The notes under the pieces: generated by a model
Databases searched by the model: none
Told to the model about the DNA's origin: nothing
What the model saw: the letters and a program-made list of their open reading frames with translations, nothing else
Made by a program: the position numbers and the translations under genes
In this document: in pieces, positions 1 through 7,313 of the stretch
Layout of the letters: every line of letters begins with the position of its first letter
Numbering within the stretch: the first letter of the stretch is position 1
From: Burkholderiales bacterium
Lineage (GTDB): Bacteria; Pseudomonadota; Gammaproteobacteria; Burkholderiales; SG8-41
Assembly (NCBI GenBank): GCA_019744975.1
Contig: JAIETP010000015.1
Location: 120,929-171,806 of the forward strand
Direction of reading: 5' to 3'
Length of the DNA: 50,878 nt

Positions 1-164
1 GGCAGTTTGCAGTGATGGATGGTGCATCCGATTTGTTTTATGAGGTATGGGGGGCTGACATGGGTTGCCATGCCAGGACGGCCGTTGGCATTGCCGAATT
101 GCCGCGACGGGCAGTGGTTGAAATCAACGGGGAGTTTGAGCTGGACGGTGAATCGCGGCTGTAA
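1..164 (+). CDS. RidA/YjgF-family protein, C-terminal end (partial)
   Basis: An open frame enters from the left edge (first full codon at 3) and stops at TAA 162-164, giving about 53 C-terminal residues. The ending, with HARTAVGIAELPRRAVVEI followed by a short acidic tail, matches the conserved C-terminal strand of RidA-family proteins, which deaminate reactive enamine/imine intermediates of amino acid metabolism and act as small cytosolic trimers. The substrate-binding arginine of RidA normally lies in this HxR/AVGVAxLP segment and an R is present. The 5' part is outside the window, so length, start and subfamily cannot be judged. It converges on the minus-strand gene ending at 186. Family call is from the motif only. 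Confidence 0.72.
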   Translation, partial: QFAVMDGASDLFYEVWGADMGCHARTAVGIAELPRRAVVEINGEFELDGESRL

Positions 165-185
165 GCCGTCACCGGAAAAAGCGGT

Positions 186-401
186 TTACTTGCGCCTCAG
201 ATACAGTGCTTCCACTCTGGCTCTTGCCCAGGGTGTTCTGCGCAGAAACTTCAGGCTGGAGGCAATGCTCGGTTCATGGGTAAAGCAGCGTATGGGCAGG
301 GCGGTTCCCATCGCATTCCAGCCCATCATTTCGACCAGTTCTGTCAGCATTTTCTCAAGCGTAATGCCGTGCAGCGGGTTTCCGGGTTGGGGCAGGCTCA
401 T
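186..401 (-). CDS. VF530 family (DUF2132) small DNA-binding-type protein
   Basis: A 71-residue protein that begins MSLPQPGNPLHGITLEKML and ends FLRRTPWARARVEALYLRRK. NPLHGITLE, an IRCFxxxPSIxSSLKFLRxTPWAR core and VEALYL are the hallmark pattern of the VF530 family; the full family length is about 70 residues, so it is complete. A member of the family has a solved fold resembling DNA-binding modules, but no cellular role is established. It follows the 63-residue ORF upstream by only 12 nt on the same strand, so the two are probably co-transcribed. No strong Shine-Dalgarno is visible before the ATG, consistent with coupling to the upstream gene. Confidence 0.85.
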   Translation of the reverse strand: MSLPQPGNPLHGITLEKMLTELVEMMGWNAMGTALPIRCFTHEPSIASSLKFLRRTPWARARVEALYLRRK

Positions 402-413
402 TGTGCACAGGCC

Positions 414-605
414 CTAGTGGTCAATACCCACGATGTCATCCGCTTCAAATTCGTCCGGCACGGTGCCGTCGCCGAGACCGGTGACCATGGCGGCCATGGT
501 GGCGCTCTGCTTGACGAAGTATTCCTGGCTGATCGGGTCAAAAAAACGCTGACCAATGGCGACTTCGTGGAATTTGATGCGGTGACGGGCAGGGTGATTG
601 GTCAT
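414..605 (-). CDS. Small hypothetical protein (63 aa)
   Basis: An acidic 63-residue protein with a central FHEVAIGQRFFDP segment, a YFVKQSATMAAMVTGLGDG segment and an acidic end (DEFEADDIVGIDH). It has no membrane segment or signal peptide. I recognise the general look of a conserved small protein of unknown function (a strand-rich beginning, then a Gly-rich turn) but cannot name a family. It sits 12 nt upstream of the VF530 gene on the same strand and is the likely first gene of a two-gene unit. No function is assigned. Confidence 0.6.
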   Translation of the reverse strand: MTNHPARHRIKFHEVAIGQRFFDPISQEYFVKQSATMAAMVTGLGDGTVPDEFEADDIVGIDH

Positions 606-738
606 GCCGGATCGGAAAAAGTGAAAGGTTCCAAAACCTCATTGACCCCGGCTGTAAATCGGGGCCGCTCCGTGTTTGCGGTAGATTACTACATCCTGTC
701 GTGACTGCCGGAAGCCCTGTATTCCATTCCCGGAAACA

Positions 739-765
739 CAAAAGCCCGGCCACGGGGGCTGGGCT
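739..765 (-). terminator. Probable Rho-independent terminator of tRNA-Asn
   Basis: On the minus strand an 8-bp GC-rich stem (757-764 with 744-751, one mismatch) around a five-base loop is followed by TTTT and a T-rich tract. It lies about 25 nt downstream of the tRNA-Asn 3' end in the direction of its transcription. Confidence 0.6.
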
Positions 766-790
766 CAGTGCAGGGACAGGTGCAAATTTC

Positions 791-866
791 TGGCTCCCCG
801 ACCTGGGCTCGAACCAGGGACAACCTGATTAACAGTCAGGTGCTCTACCGACTGAGCTATCGGGGA
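791..866 (-). tRNA. tRNA-Asn (GTT anticodon)
   Basis: The reverse complement is a 76-nt cloverleaf starting TCCCCGATAGCTCAGTCGG, with acceptor stem TCCCCGA pairing with TCGGGGA, anticodon loop CTGTTAATC (GUU, Asn), the T-arm GGTTCGAGCC and a genomically encoded CCA end at 791-793. All arms can be drawn by eye. The D-loop keeps GTCGGTAGA. A terminator-like hairpin follows on the same strand. Confidence 0.95.
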
Positions 867-987
867 ATAAATCGGTTAAAAAACGGTCCAACAATCCACA
901 AAATTGCGGTAAAACGGATGTTGCGACTGCAAACAGGGGCGTATTCTATCCGTCGTTCGAATGATGGTCAACGCAGGAATCCCCGCA

Positions 988-2322
988 ATGAAATGGTTGA
1001 AACGCCTCGGTGTCCTTGTTTTTGTTCTGGTTTTGCTGCTGGGCATTGTGCCCTTTTTTGTCTCTGTTGATGATTACCGGCCGCAGATCGAGCGCTTGGT
1101 GTCCGAGCGGATCAAGGAGCCGGTTCGACTGAAAAGCCTGCGCCTGGCCGGGCTGCCACTGCCGCACCTGGTCATCGAAGGCGTTGAAATCGGCAAGGCG
1201 GACGTCAATGTCGGCAGGATCAAGGTGACCCCGGACTTGTTGTCCATGCTGGGTGACATCAAGGTCATCCGCAGCGTTGATGTTTCCGGGCTGGTCATCA
1301 ACCAGCGCGCGCTGGACAGGCTGCCCTTGTGGACCGCAAGTGATCCCAAGGCCAAGCCCGCGAATTTCACGGTCCTCGTGCGCAGTGTCAGCCTGGATGA
1401 TGCCATGCTGAAATTGCAGCAAAACACCTTCGGCCCGTTTGACGCCCGCGTGAGTATTTCCGGCAGCGGCCAGCCGGAGCGTGCCGACATCACCGCCCGG
1501 GATGGCAAATTCAAACTGGCGATCAAGCCGGCGGGAAAAAAATTCAACATCGAGGTTCAGGCGAAGGATTGGCGCCTGCCTGCCGGACCGCCCATCCATT
1601 TCACCGAACTGCAGGTGAAGGGTGTTGCAACGCTGGATGACGCGAACCTGCCGGAGGTAAGAGCCCGGTTATATGGCGGCACTGTTAATGGCCAAATGAC
1701 AGCAGGCTGGAAGAAAGGGCTGCAAGTGAAGGGCGATTACGCGGTCAATGATGTTGAGTTGCGCGATCTGGTGCCGATGTTTTCACCGAAAACCCGGCTG
1801 AGCGGACGCCTGACCGCGAAGCCGGTGTTCAGCGCCAATGCGCCGAATGCCGAGCAACTGAAAAATGCACTGAAACTGGAAACGCCTTTTGACATTCGCG
1901 ACGGCGTGCTGCAGGGAATTGATATCAAGAAAGCGGCAACCAGCCTGCTGACGAAAGACAGCAGCGGCCAGACCCGATTCGATGTGTTGTCCGGCCATTT
2001 CGCCATGGAGCGCGGCACGCAGCGCATTACCGGCCTGAATGTGTCTTCCGGGTCCCTTGCAGCGGACGGCAATGTAACCATAGCGCCGAACAAGGCCTTG
2101 TCGGGACGCATCAACGCAAAAGTATCGGTGGCTGGGATGGCGGCCGCAACAGTGCCGCTGAACATCAGCGGCACCGTCGATTCACCGCTGGCACTGCCCA
2201 CCGGAGCCGCCATGACCGGGGCTGCGATCGGCACGGCGATACTCCCGGGAGTCGGTACAGCCGCAGGCGCCAAGGTCGGCAACTGGGCTGAAGGGCTGTT
2301 CGGCGACGGCAAAAAGAAATAA
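988..2322 (+). CDS. AsmA family protein
   Basis: A 444-residue protein with an N-terminal membrane anchor (about residues 5-24, preceded by MKWLKR) and a long periplasmic part rich in beta-strand patterns. The start VSVDDYRPQIERLVSERIKEPVRL is typical of AsmA, where the anchor is followed by a sentence about 'roots' of the cell envelope bridge. The C-terminus has the Gly/Ala-rich TGAAIGTAILPGVGTAAGAKVG stretch common in these proteins. AsmA-like proteins are inner-membrane anchored and take part in phospholipid transport or outer-membrane homeostasis. An in-frame ATG exists at 961, but 988 is preferred because AGGA at 975-978 is well spaced and the protein then starts directly at the anchor. 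It stands alone between tRNA-Asn and tyrB; substrate unknown. Confidence 0.82.
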   Translation: MKWLKRLGVLVFVLVLLLGIVPFFVSVDDYRPQIERLVSERIKEPVRLKSLRLAGLPLPHLVIEGVEIGKADVNVGRIKVTPDLLSMLGDIKVIRSVDVSGLVINQRALDRLPLWTASDPKAKPANFTVLVRSVSLDDAMLKLQQNTFGPFDARVSISGSGQPERADITARDGKFKLAIKPAGKKFNIEVQAKDWRLPAGPPIHFTELQVKGVATLDDANLPEVRARLYGGTVNGQMTAGWKKGLQVKGDYAVNDVELRDLVPMFSPKTRLSGRLTAKPVFSANAPNAEQLKNALKLETPFDIRDGVLQGIDIKKAATSLLTKDSSGQTRFDVLSGHFAMERGTQRITGLNVSSGSLAADGNVTIAPNKALSGRINAKVSVAGMAAATVPLNISGTVDSPLALPTGAAMTGAAIGTAILPGVGTAAGAKVGNWAEGLFGDGKKK

Positions 2323-2342
2323 CCGGCCCGCAGGCCGGCTTT
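2323..2342 (+). terminator. Possible terminator after the AsmA gene
   Basis: A 6-bp perfect GC stem (CCGGCC 2323-2328 with GGCCGG 2333-2338) begins immediately after the AsmA stop codon and is followed by a short CTTTC tract. The T-run is weak, so termination efficiency is uncertain. Confidence 0.4.
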
Positions 2343-2363
2343 CAGGGCGCCGGCGCAGCGCGG

Positions 2364-3581
2364 CTAGGTCAGTACCTTGGCGATGGCCTGCGCCACGTAG
2401 TCGATGTTCTTGGTATTCAGCGCTGCGACACAGATGCGGCCGCTGTCGAGCGCATAAATCGAATACTCCTCGCGCAGCTTGCGCACCTGCTCTTTGGTCA
2501 GACCGGAGTAGGAAAACATGCCGCGCTGTTCGACGATAAAGCTGAAGTCGAAGTCAGCGCGCAGGGCGCGGATTTTCTCCACCAGTTGTCTGCGCATGAC
2601 CTTGATGCGGTCGCGCATCTCGCCGAGTTCTTTTTCCCATAGCGCCCGCAGTTCGGGATCGGTCAGCACCATCACCACGGCTTTGCCGCCATGGGTCGGC
2701 GGGTTGGAGTAATTGGTGCGAATGACGCGTTTGAGCTGGCTCAGCGTGCGCGCCGCTTCTTCCTTGCCGGCGGTAACGATGCTCAGCGCACCGACGCGCT
2801 CGCCATAGAGCGACAACGATTTGGAGAACGAACTGGCCACAAACAGCGCGGGAAATTCCATGGAAAACCGCCGCACAACCGCCGCATCTTCTTCCAGGCC
2901 GTCGGCAAAACCCTGGTACGCAAGGTCGAGAAAAGGGATCAATTCAGCCTGTTTGACCACGGTCAGGACCTGCTCCCACTGATCGGTGGTCAGGTCGATG
3001 CCGGTGGGATTGTGGCAGCAGGCGTGCAGCACCACGATGCTGCTTTTGGGCATGGCCTTGAATGCCGCCAGCATGTCGTTGAACCGGACGCCGTTGGTTG
3101 CCGCGTCGTAGTAGGGATAAGTCTTGACCGTGAAGCCGGCGTATTCAAAAACAGCGCGATGATTTTCCCAGCTCGGATCGCTGATATAGAGTTCGGCGCC
3201 GGGATTGAAGCGGCGCAGGAAATCGCCGCCGACTTTGAGTCCACCGGTGCCGCCCAGTGTTTGCACGGTCACGATGCGTCCTGATTTGACGGGTTCGGAG
3301 TCTGCCCCGAACAGCGCTTCCTGCGCGGCGCGATCATAGGCCGCGATGCCGTCGATCGGCAGATATCCACGCGGCAGCGGTGATTCAACCAGTTTCTGTT
3401 CGGCACGGCGCACGCATTGCAGCACCGGTACCTTGCCATTGTCGTCGGTGTAGACGCCAACACCCAGATTCACCTTTTTCGGATTCTGGTCGGCGTTATA
3501 GGCTTCGGTCACGCCCAGGATCGGATCCTTGGGCGCCATTCCGATGTTTTCGAGTACTGAGGAGGTCATTGGCTGGTTCAA
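2364..3581 (-). CDS. tyrB: Aromatic/aspartate aminotransferase (class I, PLP)
   Basis: A 405-residue class I aminotransferase that transfers the amino group between aromatic amino acids or aspartate and 2-oxoglutarate using PLP. The PLP lysine is K254 in SSFSKSLSLYGERVG; the cofactor-binding N191 (HNPTG), D219 and Y222 (FLDLAYQGF) and the substrate-carboxylate region near the C-terminus are present. Length is that of TyrB/AspC. The Asx/aromatic subgroup is suggested by the NLGVGVYTDDNGKVPVL start. It is divergent from uvrB, a common arrangement in betaproteobacteria. The displayed ATG gives MNQPMTSS; a second ATG four codons in is also possible. Substrate preference between Tyr/Phe and Asp cannot be settled by eye. 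Confidence 0.9.
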   Translation of the reverse strand: MNQPMTSSVLENIGMAPKDPILGVTEAYNADQNPKKVNLGVGVYTDDNGKVPVLQCVRRAEQKLVESPLPRGYLPIDGIAAYDRAAQEALFGADSEPVKSGRIVTVQTLGGTGGLKVGGDFLRRFNPGAELYISDPSWENHRAVFEYAGFTVKTYPYYDAATNGVRFNDMLAAFKAMPKSSIVVLHACCHNPTGIDLTTDQWEQVLTVVKQAELIPFLDLAYQGFADGLEEDAAVVRRFSMEFPALFVASSFSKSLSLYGERVGALSIVTAGKEEAARTLSQLKRVIRTNYSNPPTHGGKAVVMVLTDPELRALWEKELGEMRDRIKVMRRQLVEKIRALRADFDFSFIVEQRGMFSYSGLTKEQVRKLREEYSIYALDSGRICVAALNTKNIDYVAQAIAKVLT

Positions 3582-3813
3582 ATGGGAAAAAGTAAGTGAA
3601 AAATAAGGAAAAAAAATAAGGGAAAGATCGCTGGAAAGTGGTTTAAAGCGCCATTTTAGCCGTGTTTTTGCACTGCACCCAAACGGAATCGTTGCGGCAC
3701 CGCCAGTTGGCCGGGCAGCGCATCGGGCAGGCGTGGCGCGATACCGGTAACATGGGCGTTTTTGCCCGAAACATACACTCGGAATTCATACCCGAAACGT
3801 TTACCCAAAATAC

Positions 3814-5838
3814 ATGGAAATCATCACTTTCCCCGACAGCCCGTTTCGCCTGCACCAGACGTTCAAGCCGGCCGGGGACCAGCCGGAGGCCATCGCCAAA
3901 CTCGAAGAGGGGGTGCGCAACGGCCTGATCCACCAGACGCTGCTCGGGGTCACCGGTTCAGGCAAGACCTACACCATGGCGCATGTCATTGCGCGCCTCG
4001 GCGTGCCGGCGCTGATCATGGCGCCGAACAAAACACTGGCGGCACAGCTGTATGCGGAGATGCGCGAATTTTTTCCGGAAAACGCGGTCGAGTATTTTGT
4101 TTCGTATTACGACTATTACCAGCCTGAAGCCTACGTGCCCTCGAAGGACATGTTCATCGAGAAGGACTCGAACATCAACGAGCACATCGAGCAGATGCGC
4201 CTCTCGGCGACCAAGGCGCTGCTGGAGCGGCGCGACACCATCATCGTCGCCACGGTGTCCGCGATTTACGGTATCGGCGACCCCGTGGATTACCACGGCA
4301 TGATCCTGCACCTGCACGAAAATGAAAAGCTGTCGCAGCGTGACGCCATCGAACGCCTGATCGCGATGCAGTACGAACGCAATGACATCGAGTTCCAGCG
4401 CGGTACGTTCCGCGTGCGCGGCGACATCCTCGACATATTCCCGGCGGAGAATTCGGAAACCGCGGTGCGGGTCTCGCTGTTCGACGACGAGGTCGAGAGT
4501 ATCCAGATTTTTGATCCGCTGACCGGGCACATTCTGCAGCGGGTGTCGCGTTTCACCGTTTACCCGTCCAGCCATTACGTGACGCCGCGGGCGACCACGG
4601 TGCGTGCCATCGAAGCCATCAAAATCGAATTGCGTGAACGTATCGACCAGTTCCAGCAGGAACACAAACTGGTCGAAGCCCAGCGCATCGAGCAACGCAC
4701 ACGTTTCGATCTGGAAATGCTCAACGAAATGGGATTTTGCAAGGGCATCGAAAATTATTCGCGCCATCTGTCCGGCCGCAAACCGGGCGAGCCGCCGCCG
4801 ACGCTGATCGACTACCTGCCGAAGGACGCGCTGATGGTGATCGACGAGAGCCATGTCACCATCCCGCAGGTCGGCGGCATGTACAAAGGGGACAGGGCAC
4901 GCAAGGAAAACCTGGTCAATTACGGCTTCCGGCTGCCGTCAGCGCTGGACAACCGGCCACTGCGATTTGATGAATTCGAGAAATTCCTGCGCCGTGTTGT
5001 TTACGTTTCCGCAACCCCGGCTGAATATGAACGCGAACACCAGGGCCAGGTGGTGGAGCAGGTGGTGCGTCCGACAGGCCTCGTCGATCCGGCGCTGGAA
5101 GTGCGGCCGGCGATCACCCAAGTCGACGACCTGCTCTCGGAAATCAACAAACGTGTCACCCTTGGCGAACGCGTGCTGGTGACCACGCTGACCAAACGCA
5201 TGTCCGAAGACCTGACGGATTACCTCGCCGAACACGGCATCAAGGTGCGTTACCTGCATTCAGACATTGATACCGTCGAGCGTGTTGAAATCCTCCGTGA
5301 CCTGCGCCTCGGCGAATTCGACGTGCTGGTCGGCATCAATCTGCTGCGTGAGGGCCTCGATCTGCCCGAAGTGTCGCTGGTGGCCATCCTTGATGCCGAC
5401 AAGGAGGGCTTCCTGCGTTCGGAACGTTCGCTGATCCAGACCATCGGCCGTGCTGCTCGCCATCTCAACGGCATGGCGATTCTTTATGCCGACAAAATCA
5501 CCGAATCCATGCGCCGCGCCATCGGCGAAACCGAACGCCGCCGCGCGAAGCAGCTTGCACACAACCTGGCGCAGGGCATCACCCCGATTGGCGTCACCAA
5601 ACGCATCAAGGACATCATCGACGGCATTTATGATCACGACAGTGCGCGCGAAGGACAGCGGGCGGCGCAGAACCAGGCGCGTTACGATCTGATGGGTGAC
5701 AAGGAAATGACCCGCGAAATCAAACGCGTCGAAAAGGACATGTACGATGCCGCGCGCAACCTTGAATTCGAGCGCGCCGCGCAGTTGCGCGACGAACTGC
5801 AACGGTTGAAAAAGCGGTTTTTCATCGACGCGGCGTGA
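3814..5838 (+). CDS. uvrB: UvrABC excinuclease subunit B
   Basis: A 674-residue UvrB, the damage-verifying helicase-like subunit of nucleotide excision repair. It receives DNA from UvrA and recruits UvrC. Walker A GVTGSGKT lies at residues 45-52, the beta-hairpin [16 protein letters not shown] at about 93-108, a DESH Walker B near 345, helicase motifs such as [11 protein letters not shown] and [14 protein letters not shown] in the second RecA-like domain, [10 protein letters not shown] motif VI, and a C-terminal UVR helix pair (about 632-667) that binds UvrC. Full length for the family. The 232-bp gap to tyrB shows no recognisable LexA box by eye, so SOS control is not supported here. Confidence 0.98.
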   Translation: MEIITFPDSPFRLHQTFKPAGDQPEAIAKLEEGVRNGLIHQTLLGVTGSGKTYTMAHVIARLGVPALIMAPNKTLAAQLYAEMREFFPENAVEYFVSYYDYYQPEAYVPSKDMFIEKDSNINEHIEQMRLSATKALLERRDTIIVATVSAIYGIGDPVDYHGMILHLHENEKLSQRDAIERLIAMQYERNDIEFQRGTFRVRGDILDIFPAENSETAVRVSLFDDEVESIQIFDPLTGHILQRVSRFTVYPSSHYVTPRATTVRAIEAIKIELRERIDQFQQEHKLVEAQRIEQRTRFDLEMLNEMGFCKGIENYSRHLSGRKPGEPPPTLIDYLPKDALMVIDESHVTIPQVGGMYKGDRARKENLVNYGFRLPSALDNRPLRFDEFEKFLRRVVYVSATPAEYEREHQGQVVEQVVRPTGLVDPALEVRPAITQVDDLLSEINKRVTLGERVLVTTLTKRMSEDLTDYLAEHGIKVRYLHSDIDTVERVEILRDLRLGEFDVLVGINLLREGLDLPEVSLVAILDADKEGFLRSERSLIQTIGRAARHLNGMAILYADKITESMRRAIGETERRRAKQLAHNLAQGITPIGVTKRIKDIIDGIYDHDSAREGQRAAQNQARYDLMGDKEMTREIKRVEKDMYDAARNLEFERAAQLRDELQRLKKRFFIDAA

Positions 5839-5848
5839 TGGAGCGATG

Positions 5849-5868
5849 AAAACCCGGCTGCCGGCCGG
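5849..5868 (-). terminator. Possible terminator of the higBA operon
   Basis: Reading the minus strand, CCGGC (5868-5864), a five-base loop and GCCGG (5858-5854) are followed within two bases by TTTT. The stem is short but GC-only, and it lies just beyond the higA stop codon. It also sits between the convergent uvrB and higA ends. Confidence 0.4.
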
Positions 5869-5874
5869 ACGGCT

Positions 5875-6189
5875 TTAACGAGTTTCGAGTTCGGCCACCG
5901 GTTCGATATGCCGATACCGCTTCGAATCCTTCTCAAGCACCCACAGATCGACTGCCTCCTGCATCCGCAGCCAGCTCTCCGGTGTGGTACCGGTCAGACG
6001 GGCGATTCGCATGGCCATATCCGCGGACAAGGCGCGTTTTCCGTGCAGCAGTTCGGACACGCTCAATCGGCTTACGCCCAGGCGTTCCGCGAGTTCGGTT
6101 TGCGTCATGTTGAGTGCGGGCAGCATGTCGTCGCGCAGAATCTCGCCGGGGTGCGTCGGTTTTCTCTTGGGGTCTCTCATGCTTTTCAT
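5875..6189 (-). CDS. higA: HigA-family antitoxin (Xre-type HTH)
   Basis: A 104-residue antitoxin with an N-terminal KPTHPGEILRDDML signature and a helix-turn-helix (about residues 30-55, TELAERLGVSRLSVSELLHG). The PGExL motif is diagnostic for HigA/VapI-type antitoxins. It should neutralise HigB by direct contact and repress the operon by binding the palindrome at 6484-6506. Its ATG overlaps the HigB stop codon in a TGATG arrangement, so the two are translationally coupled. An internal ATG four codons in (6180) is an alternative start. The toxin-first gene order is typical of higBA and unlike most type II pairs. Confidence 0.9.
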   Translation of the reverse strand: MKSMRDPKRKPTHPGEILRDDMLPALNMTQTELAERLGVSRLSVSELLHGKRALSADMAMRIARLTGTTPESWLRMQEAVDLWVLEKDSKRYRHIEPVAELETR

Positions 6190-6467
6190 CAGTGGTAATC
6201 CTCCAGGTTTACGTCAACAGCATCGCCATCCTCGAAGCGGAAGGTGATCCGCCAGTTACCTGACACCGAAACCGCATAGCTGCCTTTGCGGTCGCCTTTC
6301 AGCCCGTGATATCGATAGCCCGGAAGATTCATATCATCGGGTTTTGTCGCGGCATCCAGGCGGTCAAGCAATCGGAATATTCTTGCTGCCTGCCGGGCAT
6401 CAATCCCGCTGCGATCACTTTTCGCGAAGAACCGTTCAAGCCCTTTGTGCCGGAAGCCGCGGATCAT
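6189..6467 (-). CDS. higB: HigB-family toxin (RelE/ParE superfamily mRNA interferase)
   Basis: A 92-residue toxin of the HigB group: it begins MIRGFRHKGLERFFAKSD, has a central ARIFRLLDRLDAATKPDDMNLPGYRYHGLKGDRKGSYAVSV block in two parts, and ends WRITFRFEDGDAVDVNLEDYH. The family cuts mRNA at the ribosome. The length and the NWRITFRF strand with acidic C-terminal strand match. It is the first gene of the pair, preceded by a palindromic promoter, and is followed directly by higA with a one-base stop/start overlap. No disruption is visible, so the toxin is probably intact. Confidence 0.9.
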   Translation of the reverse strand: MIRGFRHKGLERFFAKSDRSGIDARQAARIFRLLDRLDAATKPDDMNLPGYRYHGLKGDRKGSYAVSVSGNWRITFRFEDGDAVDVNLEDYH

Positions 6468-6483
6468 CGGTGGCCTGTCATGT

Positions 6484-6506
6484 GTGACATTACAAGCATT
6501 GTAATG
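6484..6506. promoter_or_regulatory. higBA operator palindrome
   Basis: A perfect inverted repeat, GACATTACAA (6484-6493), spacer GCA, TTGTAATGTC (6497-6506), sits 17 bp upstream of the higB start. It overlaps the predicted -10 element of the minus-strand promoter. Size and position fit a HigA dimer site giving autorepression; binding is inferred. Confidence 0.75.
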
Positions 6507-6523
6507 TCCGGCATAACAATGTC
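6496..6523 (-). promoter_or_regulatory. Predicted sigma-70 promoter for higBA
   Basis: On the minus strand TTGACA (6523-6518) and TACAAT (6501-6496) are separated by 16 bp. The -35 is a perfect match and the -10 matches five of six bases. The -10 falls inside the operator palindrome. Confidence 0.65.
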
Positions 6524-6650
6524 AAGGCTTGTCGTCGCATGCAGGTACGCAATTTCAAACATTTGATATGCCGTGCCGAGAGTTGCATTTATTATCGTGC
6601 ATCGCCACAATCCGTGAAGTTTTCTGGGTGCAAATTATTACCATAACCAT

Positions 6651-7148
6651 ATGAAAATAAAAGAAAAAACAAAGATTCTGTTTGTTTGCATGGGCAATAT
6701 CTGCCGGTCGCCGACGGCGGAAGGGGTATTTCGCCACCTGGTCGAACAGCAGCGGCTGGGCGGACAGATCATTGTTGATTCCGCCGGGACTCATGATTAC
6801 CACGTCGGTGATGCGCCCGATCCACGATCCCAGGCCGCCGCTGCGCGCCGTGGTTATGACTTGAGCGGCTTGCGTGCGCGCCAGATCGTGCGTGATGATT
6901 TCAGAACATTCGATTACGTACTGGCGATGGATGAAGTCAATCTGGGGCTGTTGCGTCAGCAATGCCCGGATGATTGCCGCGAGCGCTTGAAATTGTTTCT
7001 CGAATTCGCCGATGATGGCGCATTGCGCGAAGTGCCCGATCCGTACTATGGCGGGGCGCAGGGTTTTGAGCAGGTGCTGGACCTGGTGGAGCATGCGGCG
7101 CATGGCCTGCTTCGCGACATCATTAAAAACGATAAAAATAATCAATAA
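6651..7148 (+). CDS. Low-molecular-weight protein-tyrosine phosphatase
   Basis: A 165-residue phosphatase with the N-terminal active-site loop C13-MGNIC-R19 (CX5R, ILFVCMGNICRSPTAE) and the general acid D130 in VPDPYYGG. Length matches the family. Such enzymes dephosphorylate protein or small-molecule phosphotyrosine and in bacteria often regulate exopolysaccharide or stress pathways; nothing here fixes the substrate. The C-terminus becomes very Lys/Asn-rich (IIKNDKNNQ) because it runs into an AT-rich intergenic element, so the last residues are probably not conserved. It is followed by the tandem array and the ABC exporter on the same strand, but the 165-bp gap makes co-transcription uncertain. 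Confidence 0.92.
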   Translation: MKIKEKTKILFVCMGNICRSPTAEGVFRHLVEQQRLGGQIIVDSAGTHDYHVGDAPDPRSQAAAARRGYDLSGLRARQIVRDDFRTFDYVLAMDEVNLGLLRQQCPDDCRERLKLFLEFADDGALREVPDPYYGGAQGFEQVLDLVEHAAHGLLRDIIKNDKNNQ

Positions 7149-7161
7149 AAACAATAGCTTA
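7141..7161 (-). repeat. AT-rich boundary element, copy 1
   Basis: Minus-strand TAAGCTATTGTTTTTATTGA, overlapping the stop codon of the tyrosine phosphatase gene. It matches the dispersed core TAAG-N3-TTG-W-TTTTA found at several other gene boundaries in this window. Confidence 0.55.
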
Positions 7162-7186
7162 TAAAATACCATTCGTATAAATAAAT

Positions 7187-7277
7187 AGTGCGCAGTATCG
7201 GCACGTAAATTCGGCGTGCAGTTTCGGTACGTAGTTTTGGTACGTAGTTTTGGTACGCAGTTTCGGCACGCAGTTTC
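7187..7277 (+). repeat. 13-bp tandem repeat array (7 copies)
   Basis: Seven head-to-tail 13-bp units run from 7187 to 7277. Copies 4 and 5 are identical GGTACGTAGTTTT; the others differ at one to four positions (for example GGTACGCAGTTTC, GGCACGCAGTTTC), and the outermost unit is the most degenerate. The array ends 36 bp before the GTG start of the ABC exporter gene. Confidence 0.9.
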
Positions 7278-7313
7278 GTCAATTTGTGCGCTAACGACGC
7301 AGGGGAGAAGGCC

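Noticed and set aside
3582-3813. A LexA-type SOS box upstream of uvrB
   Set aside because: No CTGT-N8-ACAG pattern is visible. Only a weak GGGC/GCCC hairpin and a repeated CCCGAAAC were seen, too little for a call.
7187-7277. CRISPR array
   Set aside because: The 13-bp units are directly adjacent, with no unique spacers and no cas genes nearby.
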